Shown piece by piece: positions 11,386-21,957 of a DNA stretch of 64,000 nucleotides. Source of the stretch: Chionoecetes opilio (lineage: Eukaryota; Arthropoda; Malacostraca; Decapoda; Majidae); contig JACEEZ010026297.1 in NCBI GenBank assembly GCA_016584305.1, positions 135,001 through 199,000 on the forward strand. Reading direction: 5' to 3'. How positions within the stretch are numbered: the stretch's first letter is position 1; the number at the start of each line of letters is the position of its first letter. Made by a program: the position numbers and the translations under genes. The notes beneath the pieces were generated by a model, which saw nothing but the letters and a program-made list of their open reading frames with translations, ran no database searches and had not been told where the DNA came from.

Positions 11386-11800
11386 CCGGTACAAGGTACT
11401 ATATACGGTAAACCAACTAAAATTAGGACTCCACTAAATCAAACACATCACATCTGCAAAGAAAAATAAAATGTTTAAACATATGTCAATAACTGTACGA
11501 TCAGTAGGTAAAAATGTACTACACAGCCTGCTAACCCCTCGCCAATACGCAGCGGGGCACACCCTCCCCTGCTCACTGCACAAACCACACTGACTTTAAA
11601 AACACTGCACTGCCCTAAATAGGCTTGAGAAAAGAAAGATTAAGAGTTTAAAATGAAAAACATTGGTGAAACCTATTTCTGCTCATTTTACCCATATTTT
11701 TTCATGAATTGCGTCTGGTTCTCAAAAACGACTTGATAGAGTTAATTGAACATCAGATTCGAGTTCAGCAGGGTCGATTTACCTATAATCAGCTTCATTT
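11386..11800. other. No gene seen
   Basis: AT-rich unique sequence between the multicopy-gene relic and the BEL gag-protease relic; no ORF or repeat I can support. Confidence 0.6.
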
Positions 11801-12520
11801 AGTCCAGAACCATATCTTCGATTTTTTTTTGTCGACCAGTGAATTATTAATTGGAAAGGACCATCAACGTCCTCGAAGGTATTACTAACTAGCTTAACAC
11901 CATTATCCCTCAGCATTTCAGCTGTCTTTTAGTCCCTTAACAGTTAAACTAATACCAATATTATTAATTACTACAGCAGCTACCCTACATTTATATCTTC
12001 CTTTTTGGACTAGGGGTTAACTTTTGTCAAAGGTTTGAGCCTCTGTATTGGCAAGAAAACCTGATATGGCTAAGTTCAACTTTATTAATTATGGGTTTGT
12101 TTAACAATTCAACTATCTCCCTGCTTATGAAGGATCTTTGTGCACCACTGTCAAACATTGTCTTTACATTGACTGAATTACCATTATAGGCAACATTCAA
12201 TTCGCCAGTAGGAACAGCTGCTGAATTTTTCTTATTAGGGGACTGCCATTTTAACTACTGTAGGGTCTGAGTTAATTATCATGTTAGGACAAAAGCGATG
12301 TTATGAATAGATTGTTTACATTTTCTACAAGTTCTTAAGCTTATAGGCAATGCATTTAAAGTGTTTACCACGGAGACAGTTATGCAATTACCAAGGCTCA
12401 TTAACCTTTTTAACTCTCGTGTAACAATCTGATGATATTACAAAGTGGAGGGTGTTTCCCCCACATAGACACAATTATTCTTCTACTTCACTATTAGTAG
12501 CCCTGATATAGGGGTTGTAT
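11801..12520 (-). pseudogene. BEL/Pao gag zinc-knuckle and protease relic
   Basis: Reading leftward, Cys/His remnants ending ALPISLRTCRKCKQSIHNIA parallel the ACPISLTTCWKCRKSIHHVA of BEL element 2 gag. Further left, KTMFDSGAQRSFISREIVEL followed by LNKP is the aspartyl protease active site (DSGA). The frame is broken many times. Its position between the gag relic (16.2-16.7 kb) and the integrase relic (8.2 kb), in the same orientation, makes it the middle of BEL element 1. Most of the reverse transcriptase is absent. Confidence 0.75.
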
Positions 12521-14195
12521 CTATTATTTGGTAGGCGAAGTGGTTTACTGGAGGCTGAGAATGATAACTGACGACCACCACATAACGGATGTGGGGAGGT
12601 GCCGCCTTCCGTAATAAGGAGTGAGGAAGGGTGCGCCCTTTCCCCTCACTTTTCAACGCTTGTATGGACTAGGTTTTTGGACAAGGTTGTAGATCAAAGG
12701 ATTGTGGAGCATCCGTCGGAACCCCAAAGATCACTATCTTTTTTTTTGCCGGTGATGCAGTAATCTTTCTGAGTCGCTGGGGTCCGGTGGGGCTCTCGAG
12801 CCGCTGCCGAGGGGGCAAAGCCTTTGGGGACTTGGGGGCTCCTGGCTCAAGCCCAAAGGTCCAGGTGTTTGGAGACTTACTGATGAAGCAGAGTCTGTTC
12901 ATCGTGTGGCGAGGAGTTTGAGATTTTGGAAAAGTTTTCCCAACCCTTTGGTAGCGCATCCTTGACGGCGGTTTCACGTCAAAAGTCTTACGGCGTTTGG
13001 GCATGCCCAGGGTGTTTATGGACTCGCTCAGGGGGAGTTTTTGGCGTTGTCGGTACCTGTGAGGACAAAGATCGGGGCAGGGATGCCGAAAATCCCTCGT
13101 AAGGGACAACTTCGAGTGTATGGTACAAAACCCTTACGAGGGGGGGCTGAGGGGATGCTCGTACCGAGCCGTCACTCCCGTAGGTTATCGGTGGCCTCTG
13201 GGGGGGGAATATGGGGGAATTTTCTAGGGATATGTGTGGGAAAATTCTGCTAACCAATCACAAGCAGCGCCTCGCATGCGCGGCTTATCTAGCCAATCAT
13301 CTGCTCTCACTGTCGGGAGCCCGATAAATAAAATTTTTAAAAAATTCAAATCCGTTTGGCTAAAATCGGCCTCTTTCGGAAAACGTCCCCCGGACCTTAT
13401 TTTAAACCCAAATAACTCTAAAAAATTAACACAAACCTTCATAAACCCTTTCCCAACCCAAACCAGACCTAAACATAACTTAACCTAAACCTAAAAAAAA
13501 TGTTTGCCGGGTTAGCTAAGATCGCTGATTTCCAAATAGGGCCGTTTTACTCACTATCCCAGAAAAGTTACGATAATACATACATAGCTGCCAATTAGCC
13601 TTTTACGTAAAATTCTCCCACTGATTATACGAGACTACCCAGGGGATATACCTTGATGCGCTGGGTCTAGGTTCGAGTCTCGCGTGCCCCAAAAAAAGTA
13701 TCTATAGACCCCTGCTGGTCCGCCGTACGTATGCCGTATGTGGCCCTGGCGGTACTCTGTTATAGTGGGCGAGAACTGCGCGTTCGCTCTTTTGGTCAAC
13801 AAACAACGGGGGGGGTAACGCCTCACTGTGGCACAAAGTGACACTTGTTGCAAGGGTATATAACTTTATAATATCCTTGCTTTTTGATACGTGCGTGTGT
13901 ATAGTACGTCAAAAATTTTATACCACCACCACCACCGCATCATTATAGGGCCAAACTTGTAAGATAACTATACTTTTGATTCAAGAAGTCGCCCATATAT
14001 AATTTTTATATATATTTTGCCGAATGATTTTATACATTCTATAGGTATTGTTTTTTAAAAAGATATATAAATGGAGTAAATAAAGCAATAAACCATCACA
14101 TTTAAAACGGAAAGCATAAAAGGGCTCTATAATCCCAAAATAAAAAAAAAAGTATAGGATACAACTTGAATTTATTGTTTGTTGATCTCAGCCCT
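12521..14195. other. No supportable gene; GC-rich segment and a perfect 12-bp-arm hairpin
   Basis: Positions 12740-13220 are GC-rich and unlike the flanks, with overlapping ORFs I do not recognise. CCCTCGTAAGGG (13094-13105) and CCCTTACGAGGG (13131-13142) form a perfect hairpin with a 25-base loop. CTTAACCTAAACCT near 13478 is telomere-like. A GGTTCGAGTCT near 13668 resembles a tRNA B box but no tRNA fold was found. Confidence 0.5.
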
Positions 14196-14410
14196 TCAAA
14201 TTTCACTCCCTTAGGGAGTTAGGGTCTCCCACCACCTTAGCCTCGCGGTCCCTAGCAAGGGAAAACGGTTTGAGCATCTCCCTTAGAGGCGCTACGAGGT
14301 AAAAGTCCCCTTTGGGGAATACTTTACGGGGCCCCAACTCTTTCGAGCACTCTGCCCGGATCTTCAAGTCGCTTGTGATCCCTGTCTTACCCTATGGTTG
14401 GAACTGGGCA
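14196..14410 (+). pseudogene. LINE reverse-transcriptase C-terminal fragment, left part
   Basis: Reads toward FKSLVIPVLPYGWNW just before the insertion at 14411, and resumes as WTLNSDLKRRINAFG at 15774. Together they give the ..VL.YG..TWTL...L.RR...F...CLRRI.GY pattern found near the C-terminus of many non-LTR retrotransposon RT proteins. The left boundary is uncertain. Confidence 0.6.
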
Positions 14411-15772
14411 TAGGGTACGCCGTAGGTCCAATGAAAGTGAAAAAAAGATTATTTCAATTTGGCTGGGGGTTTCCTTATGTAAAATTGAATTTTAAAAGGG
14501 GGGTTTGTCCCTTCAACTTTTTGGGGTTTTAGCACTTCTTCATGCAAAAAATGGATTTTTATTTATTGCAAAAAATACTTAAATGCATTTTTCTAGTAAG
14601 AATTTCTCAAATGCAGAAATGGAACATGCTAAAAACGTCTTAAATTCCCTTTTTCATAGGAAAATTTGGGATGCCCAAAGTTGAGAACAATTTTTTGTTT
14701 ACGGGTACCCCTTAAATCCAGGTAAAAATAGTTTGGGTTTGGGGTTTCGATGGGAGGAAGGGCCAACCAGGGCATGGTGCCCGACAATTGGGAAAATGCC
14801 CCAAAAGGGTTTTCAGGGAGGGGCATGTGCCCCGTGACAGAGGAGCCATCTGGGAAGGGACCTTTGGCACTTTGTACCCGAGGACCCGGTCCACCTGGAA
14901 GCCGCGTTCAAAGGGGCTCAGGCTCTCTATGATCTGTGGCCCCAAGCACATCCTCACGCAGTCGAGTGATGAGGTCGGGAGCCCAAGAAGGTCCAAAAAA
15001 ACTGTGACCTTCTACGTGCACAGGGGCTGGTTCGCACACTCAAATGTTCCTCCCCTCGTTGATGGGGATCGAGTGGGCGACCGCAGGTTCGCCGTGACCC
15101 AGATTTTGAAGCCGAGGGGGTGGCGAGGAGTATGGGGGCACCCGTGTAAGACCCCGCATCACACCCAAGCTGAACTTGTCAGCCACCAGCTTACAGACAC
15201 TGATCAGCTGGCAGCCTGGCCAGGTGCACGAGCCGGCATTCACCTGTTCACTGTCCGGGGATCAGATCCAGGAGATCCTGGTCAAGCCGTACGAGGTTCC
15301 AGAGTTCTCTATCCACACTCAGAGCACCGAAAGAGTCGTGAAGCAGGTGACAGAGGCTGCGGCAGCAGTGATGGGGCAGCAGGCCAGAGACGGGTTCATC
15401 CGGGCTCGGGCCCACCACCGGGAGACCATGCCCTGCTTCAGGTCTAAGAAGGACATGATGGACACGTTCTAGGCCAACGTAGAGGCTGTGACACTGTGAT
15501 GTAGTGCCTGATGAACCAACTGATCAGAAAGAGCTTACCACGCTAGTCATTTGGAACTCATATTGGTGCATGATACACAAGACCAACCGGACACTGCGTA
15601 CTCATTTAAGCATTATTCGATAAGGGTGCAATATAAAAGTGCGATTTTGCATAGTAAGAATTGCTCAAATGCAAAAATGGAAAGAGATAAAATCGTCTTA
15701 GAATTCCATTTTACATAGGAAATTGGCATGCCAAAGTTGAGAAAAAGAATTTTTGTTATACGGCGTACCCTA
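14411..15772 (+). mobile_element. TIR element (TAGGGTACGCCGTA ends) carrying a coding segment, copy 1
   Basis: The ends are TAGGGTACGCCGTA (14411-14424) and TACGGCGTACCCTA (15759-15772). Subterminal blocks (AAGAATT.CTCAAATGCA, GGCATGCCAAAGTTGAGAA) occur at both sides: once in direct orientation near 14600-14690 followed by an internal TIR-like TTACGGGTACCCCT (near 14712), and again near 15655-15745. The element is inserted in a LINE. The TSD is ambiguous (TGG or TA). A second copy at 58348-61201 shares the ends and the coding segment. Confidence 0.75.
14960..15472 (+). CDS. C-terminal segment of an uncharacterised multicopy arthropod protein inside the TIR element
   Basis: The best frame (from about 15176) gives SWQPGQVHEPAFTCSLSGD, EVPEFSIHTQSTERVVKQVT, then ARDGFIRARAHHRETMP and a stop after DMMDTF at 15472. 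The HTQ..ER.VK.VTEA....G...RDGFIR pattern is one I recall at the C-terminus of a widespread uncharacterised arthropod family. Upstream, SSDEVGSPRRSKKT-like acidic/basic sequence is in another frame. The copy at 60.6-60.9 kb encodes a diverged version. There is no start codon context and the N-terminus is missing, so this is a fragment; the function is unknown. Confidence 0.55.
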
Positions 15773-15773
15773 A

Positions 15774-16203
15774 TGGACACTAAATAGTGACTTGAAGAGA
15801 CGAATCAATGCCTTTGGTAATAAGTGTCTTCGCAGAATCATGGGGTATCGCTGGGATGATTACGTGTCAAATTAGCGATTGCACCGTGAGACTGAATCGA
15901 GGCCTATTACCTGCATAGTCCGTCAGCGCCAACTTCGGCTATATGGGTATGTGGCACGCTACCCTGAAACCGATCCTTCCCATCGGGTTGTCTGTAGAGA
16001 CAATCCGGCGGGGGAGGAGGCCAAGGGGCGCCACAAGGCTCGTGGCTGGGGCAAGTTGATGTTTCTTGTCGAGAGCTGCTTGGTATGGGAAAGGAGCCTG
16101 CATGGGAACTCGCGCGTGGTGACCCCCGGGAGTGGCGTCGTAGGGTGGGCGAGGCGACGCGCCCCCCGGCGTATGCCCCCAATGATTGATTGATTGATTG
16201 AGA
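15774..16203 (+). pseudogene. LINE RT C-terminus and (TGAT)n tail, right part
   Basis: The frame gives WTLNSDLKRRINAFGNKCL, RIMGYRWDDYVSN, then RQLRLYGYVARYPETDP and an Arg/Pro-rich tail ending near 16190. It finishes in TGATTGATTGATTGA, the same style of tail as the LINE ending at 57246. One stop and several shifts break it. It continues the fragment at 14196-14410 and is inserted in the BEL gag relic. Confidence 0.7.
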
Positions 16204-16718
16204 AGTTTGAATCTTAATTACAGGCTGTTTGATTTGCGTAACAGGCGCAGGATAAATACCCACTAACGAGTGATCTTTAAACTCTAAGGGTGGCTGATAT
16301 AGCTGATTACCCTCAGGTGTAATAATCGTGATCTCCCTGTGGGGGGGTTCTTGCTTAATACCTTGCAAACTTTGGGTTAAAGAAGCTATAGCTGTTGATG
16401 GAATATGAGCACACTCCAGTAATCCCTCATATTCAATTACTTTATCGAGATATCTTTGACATTCGTGTTCATGGTTGATAACACATTGCTGAATCATTTC
16501 TTTATCCCCAGCTTGTCTTAATTGAACTTCATATAGGCAGTAAGCCTCCTCATATTTTTCTTTGCTTCTTCTCTTCATTGCTCATTTAACAATGGTAGAG
16601 CTGTCTTTAAATTAATATAATCAATAGGAATTGACTTAATTGCGTCCTCACATTTTTTATATATCCGTGTGAGCATAGCTAATTTAGCTGATAATGAATG
16701 CTTAGCTAATTTCGCCAT
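16204..16718 (-). pseudogene. BEL/Pao element 1 gag N-terminal region, frameshifted and deleted
   Basis: It starts MAKLAKHSLSAKLAMLTRIY at 16718 in an AT-rich leader and is frameshifted after LLNEQ. It continues with KEKYEEAYCLYEVQLRQAGD and EHECQRYLDKVIEYEGLL, then jumps to GIKQEPPHREI and YQPPLEFKDHSLVGIYPAP. Compared with BEL element 2 gag (43.2-44.4 kb) about 170 residues are missing at the jump. The right neighbour is a leader that continues, across the inserted palindrome, to the PBS and 5' LTR. Confidence 0.8.
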
Positions 16719-17223
16719 GATTTACTTAATAACTGTCAAATAAAATATTAAATCCAAGATTACGTCACTAAAAATAATTGTTAGTTGATAATTTTCATTA
16801 TTATATCAAGTGGTGGTAGTGCCTGCTCGACCTAACAAGGACGCGTAGCAAAGCGTATATAATTTCAACCACCCATTTAAACTACTAAACTAACTAGTCT
16901 ACGTAACCTCTGATGCTATCTACTACCTGGCGTATGGTAGTTGAACGGCTGTTGACTTGTATCTGACACCGCGAAAAACCTCACCTCCGTCCTCATAACC
17001 AGCAATTCTGGTAGTCTCATAATGGACCCTACCCATAACTACGTCACGGTTTGTTTACATCGGTGCATTGTGGGGATAAGGCGGGGTCGCCGCGGGTGGA
17101 CCTACGAAGGGAAAATTACGGCGACGGAAGAATTTCGAGTTATTTTGCGCGAAATTGATATTCCAGGTGCTATATTACTGTGCTCTGTTCTCGCTGACAA
17201 CACTATAGAGAAGACCTGAGGTA

Positions 17224-17286
17224 ATGGCTGATGTACAGAGGCTTCTAAACCAAGAAAACAGAGTCATAACAGAGCCTCGTCAAAAG
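17224..17286 (+). CDS. Possible 21-codon first exon (MADVQRLL...) with GTAAGC donor, inside the palindrome
   Basis: ATG at 17224 opens 21 codons, MADVQRLLNQENRVITEPRQ then K, ending exactly at AAG|GTAAGC (17287). The inverted partner on the minus strand (17392-17332) reads MVDVRRLLNQENSHSRVS and also ends at a GTAAGC. The right palindrome arm repeats the exon-like unit in both orientations in more damaged form. Conserved ATG, Arg-Leu-Leu-Asn-Gln-Glu-Asn core and donor in inverted copies suggest a real ancestral exon, but no downstream exon is seen and I do not recognise the protein. Confidence 0.35.
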
Positions 17287-17984
17287 GTAAGCAACTGGTA
17301 GGTACGTAATGTGTCCCTACCACTTGCTTACTTCTTAATGAGACTCTGCTGTGACTGTTTTCCTGGTTTAGAAGCCTTCGCACATCAACCATCACCTCAG
17401 GTATTCTCTATGTTGTCAGCGAGCACGGAAATATAGCACCTGGAATATCAATTTCGCCCAAAACAACTCGAATTTTTTTCATCGTCGTAGTCTTCTCTTT
17501 GTAGGCCGTACATATTCATGGTTAGGATAGTATTAAAATACCTTATTAATTGAGTTCCTTTTGTTGTCTTTTCATATAGTAGTGGTACATCATGGTTTAA
17601 GTGTTACTTGACGAGCCAATGAATACTCTTGAGTCTATATCAACATCACCAACATTTGCTTTGATTTATCTTATTACTCCATCCATAAACAAATTGCATA
17701 ACCACGGTGACATTACCATCCTTGCCTCATGGACCTGCATGCTACTGTCGTCTACGACTATTTTTGTCCCTACACAATCGAGAAAACTCGCCGACAGTAA
17801 TGGTTTAGGTTGGTATCCGTTCATTTCGCCCACATGCCCATTTCGCCACATCATAGAGTCATTTCGCCCACACTATGGATCATTTCGCCCACACTATGGA
17901 GTCTATAGAGCTAGGAGGTTAGGCGATATTTGTTTAGTGTGTCGAGAACCAACCCCCGCTAGGAGGTTAGGTTAGAATGTGTTT

Positions 17985-18140
17985 GGTTAGGTTTAAGGTG
18001 TAGGTTAGATTTGGGTAGTTTAGGTTAGATTTGGTTAGGTTAGGTTAGAGTAGGTTAGGTTAGGATATGGTTTAGATTTTGGTTAGATAGGTTAGCTTAG
18101 GTTAGATTTTGGTTAGGTTAGCATATTCGGTGGTCAGCCC
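17985..18140. repeat. Telomere-like GGTTAGGTTAGATTT tract, left arm
   Basis: Degenerate TTAGG-type repeats (GGTTAGGTTAG, GGTTAGATTTGG) within the palindrome. Equivalent inverted tracts lie at 18545-18840 (straddling the palindrome centre) and 19200-19440. Confidence 0.75.
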
Positions 18141-18544
18141 CCTTCTAGGGTAGGTTTATTTTGGTTAGGGCAGTTTTCGTCAATTTACGCCCACAAGACA
18201 TTTCGTCCACATAGGTAAGTCAATTCGCCCACATATAAGAGTCAATTCCCCCACTCTAAAGTCAATTCGTCCACACGATCCATGTCACGGAGTCATGTAT
18301 CTATTCTTCCTCTGGCAGAAATGGAATGAACCACCAGTAACCCTGGGGCGAAATGACGGTAAATTTCTAGTGTTTTGCGCATACTCTCCCACTTCCACCC
18401 CAAAAAAGTTTGGGTACCTGTGGGAATGCGGGGTTTTCGGGGTGGGGAACCAAATTATGCGTCGAAACGTAATTAAAGAGTGTGGCAGGGGGGGTAAAAT
18501 TTCCTAGATCTAGGGGTAATTTCCTTATATCTAAGAAAAGAAAA

Positions 18545-18840
18545 ATTTGCCTAACCAAATAAACCACCTAACCTAACCAAATTAACCTACCCTAGCAGGG
18601 GCTTGACCACCGAGAACCTAACCTAACCAAATCAAAATAACCTAATAAGCTAAACTAACCCAATGAAACCTATCTAACCTATTAGATTTGGTAGGTTAGG
18701 TTAGATTAGATTTGGTTAGGTTAGGATAGGTTAGATTTGGTTAGGTTATGTTAGAGTTGTTATGTAGGTTATCAGGTGGTCAAGAAGCCCCCTGCTAGGG
18801 TAGGTTTAATTTTGGTTAGTTAGGTTTATTTTGGTTAGGC
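18545..18840. repeat. Telomere-like tracts meeting head-to-head at the palindrome centre
   Basis: CCTAACCTAACCAAATC units on the left side switch near 18684 to GGTTAGGTTAGATTTGG units on the right, marking the palindrome centre. Confidence 0.75.
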
Positions 18841-19199
18841 AGTTTTCTCTAGATATAAGGAATTACCCTAGATCTAGGAATTTTAACCCCCCCTACACAA
18901 CTCGTTATTACGTGTTTCCGACGCATAATTGTTCCCCACTCGAAAAACCCAGCATTCCCACAGGTCCCCCAAACTTGTTTTGGGGAAGTGAGAGTATGGG
19001 CAAAACATCTAGAAATTTACCGTCATTTCGCCCAAGGTTACTGATGGTTCATTTTTCCATTTTCTGCCAGAGTAAGATATAGTTACATGACTCGTGACAT
19101 GGATCTTTTGGGCGAATTGACTTTAGAGTGGGCGAATTGGATTCTTAATGTGGGCGAATTGACTTACATGTTGGACGAATGGTCTTGTTGGCGAATGAC

Positions 19200-19440
19200 G
19201 AAAATTGCCTAACAAAAATAAACCTAACTAACCAAAATTAACCTACCCTAACTGGGGCTTGACCCACCGATAACCTAACCTAAACAAATCTAACCTAAGC
19301 TACCCTAACCTAACCAAATCTAACCATCCTAACCTAACCAAATCTAACTAACCTAACCTAACCAAATCTAACCTAAACTACACAAATCTAACTACCCTAA
19401 CCTAAACAAATCTAACCTATCTCCTAGCGGGGGTTGGGGG
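19200..19440. repeat. Telomere-like CCTAACC tract, right arm
   Basis: CTAACCTAACCAAATCTAACC units, the inverted counterpart of 17985-18140. Confidence 0.75.
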
Positions 19441-20429
19441 GGTTTCTCGCACACTAAACAAATATTAACCTAACTCCTGCTCCTATAGACTCCATAGTTT
19501 GGGCGAAATGACTCCATATTGTTGGGCGAAATGACCTGTGGGCGAAATGACTCTATGGTGCTGCGAATGGCATGGGGCGAATGCACCACAACGAAATGAC
19601 CAACTATAAAAAATAAATAAAAACCAATTACTGTCGGCGAGTTCTCCCCGATTTGTGGTAGGACAAAAATATCGTAGCGACAGTACCATGCAGTACCATG
19701 AGGAAGGATGGGTTAATGTCACGTGGTTATGCAATTTGGTTTTGGATGGAGTAATAAGATAAATCAAAGGGCAAATGTTTGGTATGTTGATATATACTCA
19801 AGAGTATTCATTGGCTCGTCGAAAGTACACTTACACCATGATGTCCCACTACTTTATTAATGAGGACAGACAAACAAAAGAACTCAATTAATAGGTATTT
19901 TTAATACTATCCTACCATGAATTTAATTTGTAAAGCCTACAAAGAAAGATTACGACGATGCACCAAAACGAGTTGTTTTGGGCGAATTGATATTCCAGGT
20001 GCTATAATTTCCGTGCTCGCTGACTCAACTAGAGAATCCTAAGGTGATGGTTGATGTGGCGAAAAGGCCTTCTGAAACCATGAAAAAGTCACAGCAGAGT
20101 CTCATTAGAAGTAAGCAAGTGGTAGGGACACATACGGTACCTAGCCAGTTGCTTACCTTTTGACGAGGCTCTGTTATGACTCTGATTTCTCAGGTCTTCT
20201 CTATAGTGTTGTCAGCGAGAACAAGCACAGTAATAATACACCTGGAATATCTTTCGCGCAAAATACTCGAAATTCTTCCATCGCCTTAGTTTTCCCTTCT
20301 ATAGTCCACGCCGCGCGACCCCCCTTATCCAACAAATGCACCGATTTAAACAAACCGTGACGTAGTGTATGTCTGGGGCCCATTACGCGCCGCACAAAGA
20401 CCACCTTGAATCACAGGACATCAATATTT

Positions 20430-20445
20430 CTCACTCGGGGCACCA
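20430..20445 (-). other. Primer-binding site of BEL/Pao element 1
   Basis: In element sense the LTR ends ..AAATTGCTACA and after two bases comes TGGTGCCCCGAGTGAG. It starts with the TGG expected from pairing to a tRNA CCA end. The first 11 bases are identical to the putative PBS of the Gypsy element at 38448-38433. Confidence 0.6.
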
Positions 20446-20447
20446 GT

Positions 20448-21205
20448 TGTAGCAATTTATATCACCAGCACATATATTTTTTAATTGTAGTCTTCTAATC
20501 AAAACCCTATCTACTCGCATCCCGACCAATACCCCAGCTACATCAAATAACTGGATTACTTATCGGTGATAGAGTAGGGTTGACTTTAACGTAGGCTTGA
20601 TTAATCTGCCTGTCCGTGATCCGAAGTGGTCAGCGCTTGAATCAGACCGCCCGTGAAGGGGCGAAGGTGGAGGCGTTATTGTGGGTTGGCGTCAAGGAGG
20701 TTTTTCCCAGCCAGCACTTGACGACGCGCGAGATATTATTTGGTGTGATTCTAACACGTCCTTTGATTGTAACACTTATATGTACAAATGAACGTATGTA
20801 CAACTCGCTTCATTATCATCAGAGAAGAGATGTTACTAAGGCGAGGTTCTGGAAGAGTACTTGATCTCCCCGGTGGGAGGCGGCTCATCGCCATCCTACC
20901 TCTTGCCACGTATACACCATGACATAGTACCAAATTATTATGACGACGACCAATAGTCAGTCGCTTCCAACAGGTGCTATTAGAAGTGCAAATGCTTAAT
21001 ATTACTGTTAAATGTTCAATTACTCTCATCCAGTATTTATCATTTCCTTAATTACCTTAATTATACCCAATTACCATTTTAATTATATATATACATCTAC
21101 ACCCCCTATGACGAGCGGACAATAACTCCCTCACTAGGGTGGGGGGGGGGAAACAAACCAACACTCTACCAATTATGAGAGGGTGGTTGGTGGATAATTT
21201 CCACA
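20448..21205 (-). repeat. BEL/Pao element 1, 5' LTR
   Basis: 758 bp, TG...CA in element sense (TGTGGAAATT at 21205, GCTACA at 20448), homologous to 7395-8141. It is followed by the PBS and the gag leader and preceded by non-PPT sequence, so it is the 5' copy. Many small differences from the 3' copy suggest an old insertion, or poor consensus. Confidence 0.85.
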
Positions 21206-21216
21206 TCAATACTTCC

Positions 21217-21467
21217 AAAATAATGGCGGAAGAGTGACGGAGGATACACAACAGGTAACCATGTCGTAAGAGAGGAAAAAGAACAATAGTCCCCCCCCCA
21301 AGGAGAAGTGATGACCAGACGAGATACGGAGTATCTCGACCTAGCTACGTATACTGCCGTATCTCTGTCGGTCATCACTCCCTCCCTGGCTCTTGCTCCT
21401 TTCCTCCTTCTTTACTACGCGGTTTTACCTGTTGTGGTATCCTTGCCATCACTCTTTTGAGCATTAC
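21217..21467. repeat. Palindromic element, arms about 100 bp
   Basis: AATGGCGGAAGAGTGACGGA, GGATAC, ACAACAGGTAA and GAAGTGATGACC in the left arm return inverted in 21365-21467 (GGTCATCAC.., ..TTACCTGTTGTGGTATCC). The central 40 bases are also near-palindromic (GAGATACGGAGTATCTC). It abuts the BEL 5' LTR flank. Confidence 0.65.
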
Positions 21468-21955
21468 TACTTCTGGAGATATAACCTGTTATTTATAGGG
21501 AGGAAGAGAGCGAGTCAGCGGTCTCGATTCCGCCTAGTTCTGCTGACGTGGCGGCGCTTTGTATAGTCAATAACCTTGTAGTTGGTACTTGCAAAGTGTC
21601 TAGATAGGATGAGAAATCTTATCTTATCTTACATCGTTCGCGCCGTAAAAACGTTTCTACGGATTTTATTTACATGTATTAAATTGAATTAATCCCTTTA
21701 AAATTGCTGTATTTCAGTCAGTAAGTTTCTCACAGAGATTTATAGGCTTACATTTTACTATTCAAAGCTTTATTTCATGATGCTAAGATTCTTTTTAGGG
21801 TAATGTAAATGCTACGTTTAGCGCGGAATTATGTCAGCCGGAACTGCTCGACCATAGCTATGGGGGAAATTAGCTCCATAGCTATGGAGATCTTATGGCT
21901 GAATTTATGTTATGTCGAGACTTATGGGAATCCCATAGCCTTATTATAAATACCC
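21468..21955. other. No gene seen
   Basis: Unique sequence; only a short palindromic run of CCATAGCTATGG-type near 21850-21895 stands out. Confidence 0.5.
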
Positions 21956-21957
21956 GG

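Larger units (their letters stand above)
17018..20390. repeat. Large imperfect palindrome (arms about 1.67 and 1.71 kb)
   Basis: The left arm (17018-18683) recurs in reverse complement as 18684-20390. Matching landmarks are ACTACGTCACGGTTTGTTT at the outer ends, AGAATTTCGAG, GATATTCCAGGTGCTAT, CTCGCCGACAGTAAT, several (TTT/GAATT)CGCCCACA-type motifs, the 175-bp unit also present at 7.2 kb, and telomere-like tracts next to the centre. Divergence looks like about 10% with many indels. Each arm also contains its own smaller palindrome (left: 17098-17506, centre near 17308). It sits in the 5' leader of BEL element 1. It could be a foldback transposon or a read/assembly artefact. Confidence 0.85.

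Noticed and set aside
12669..13257. 146- and 89-residue minus-strand ORFs in a GC-rich segment
   Set aside because: No recognised family, overlapping open frames on both strands, noisy consensus.
13635..13700. tRNA gene suggested by a B-box-like GGTTCGAGTCT
   Set aside because: No A box at proper spacing and no acceptor stem pairing.
15907..16203. C-terminal half of the 223-residue minus-strand ORF as part of BEL gag
   Set aside because: Beyond about 16203 the DNA is the LINE 3' end on the other strand; the ORF merely reads through the junction.
7395..21205. A 5-bp TSD proving both BEL element 1 LTRs belong to one insertion
   Set aside because: The flanks (ATATA left, TCAAT right) do not match, so the two LTRs may be from one rearranged element or two.
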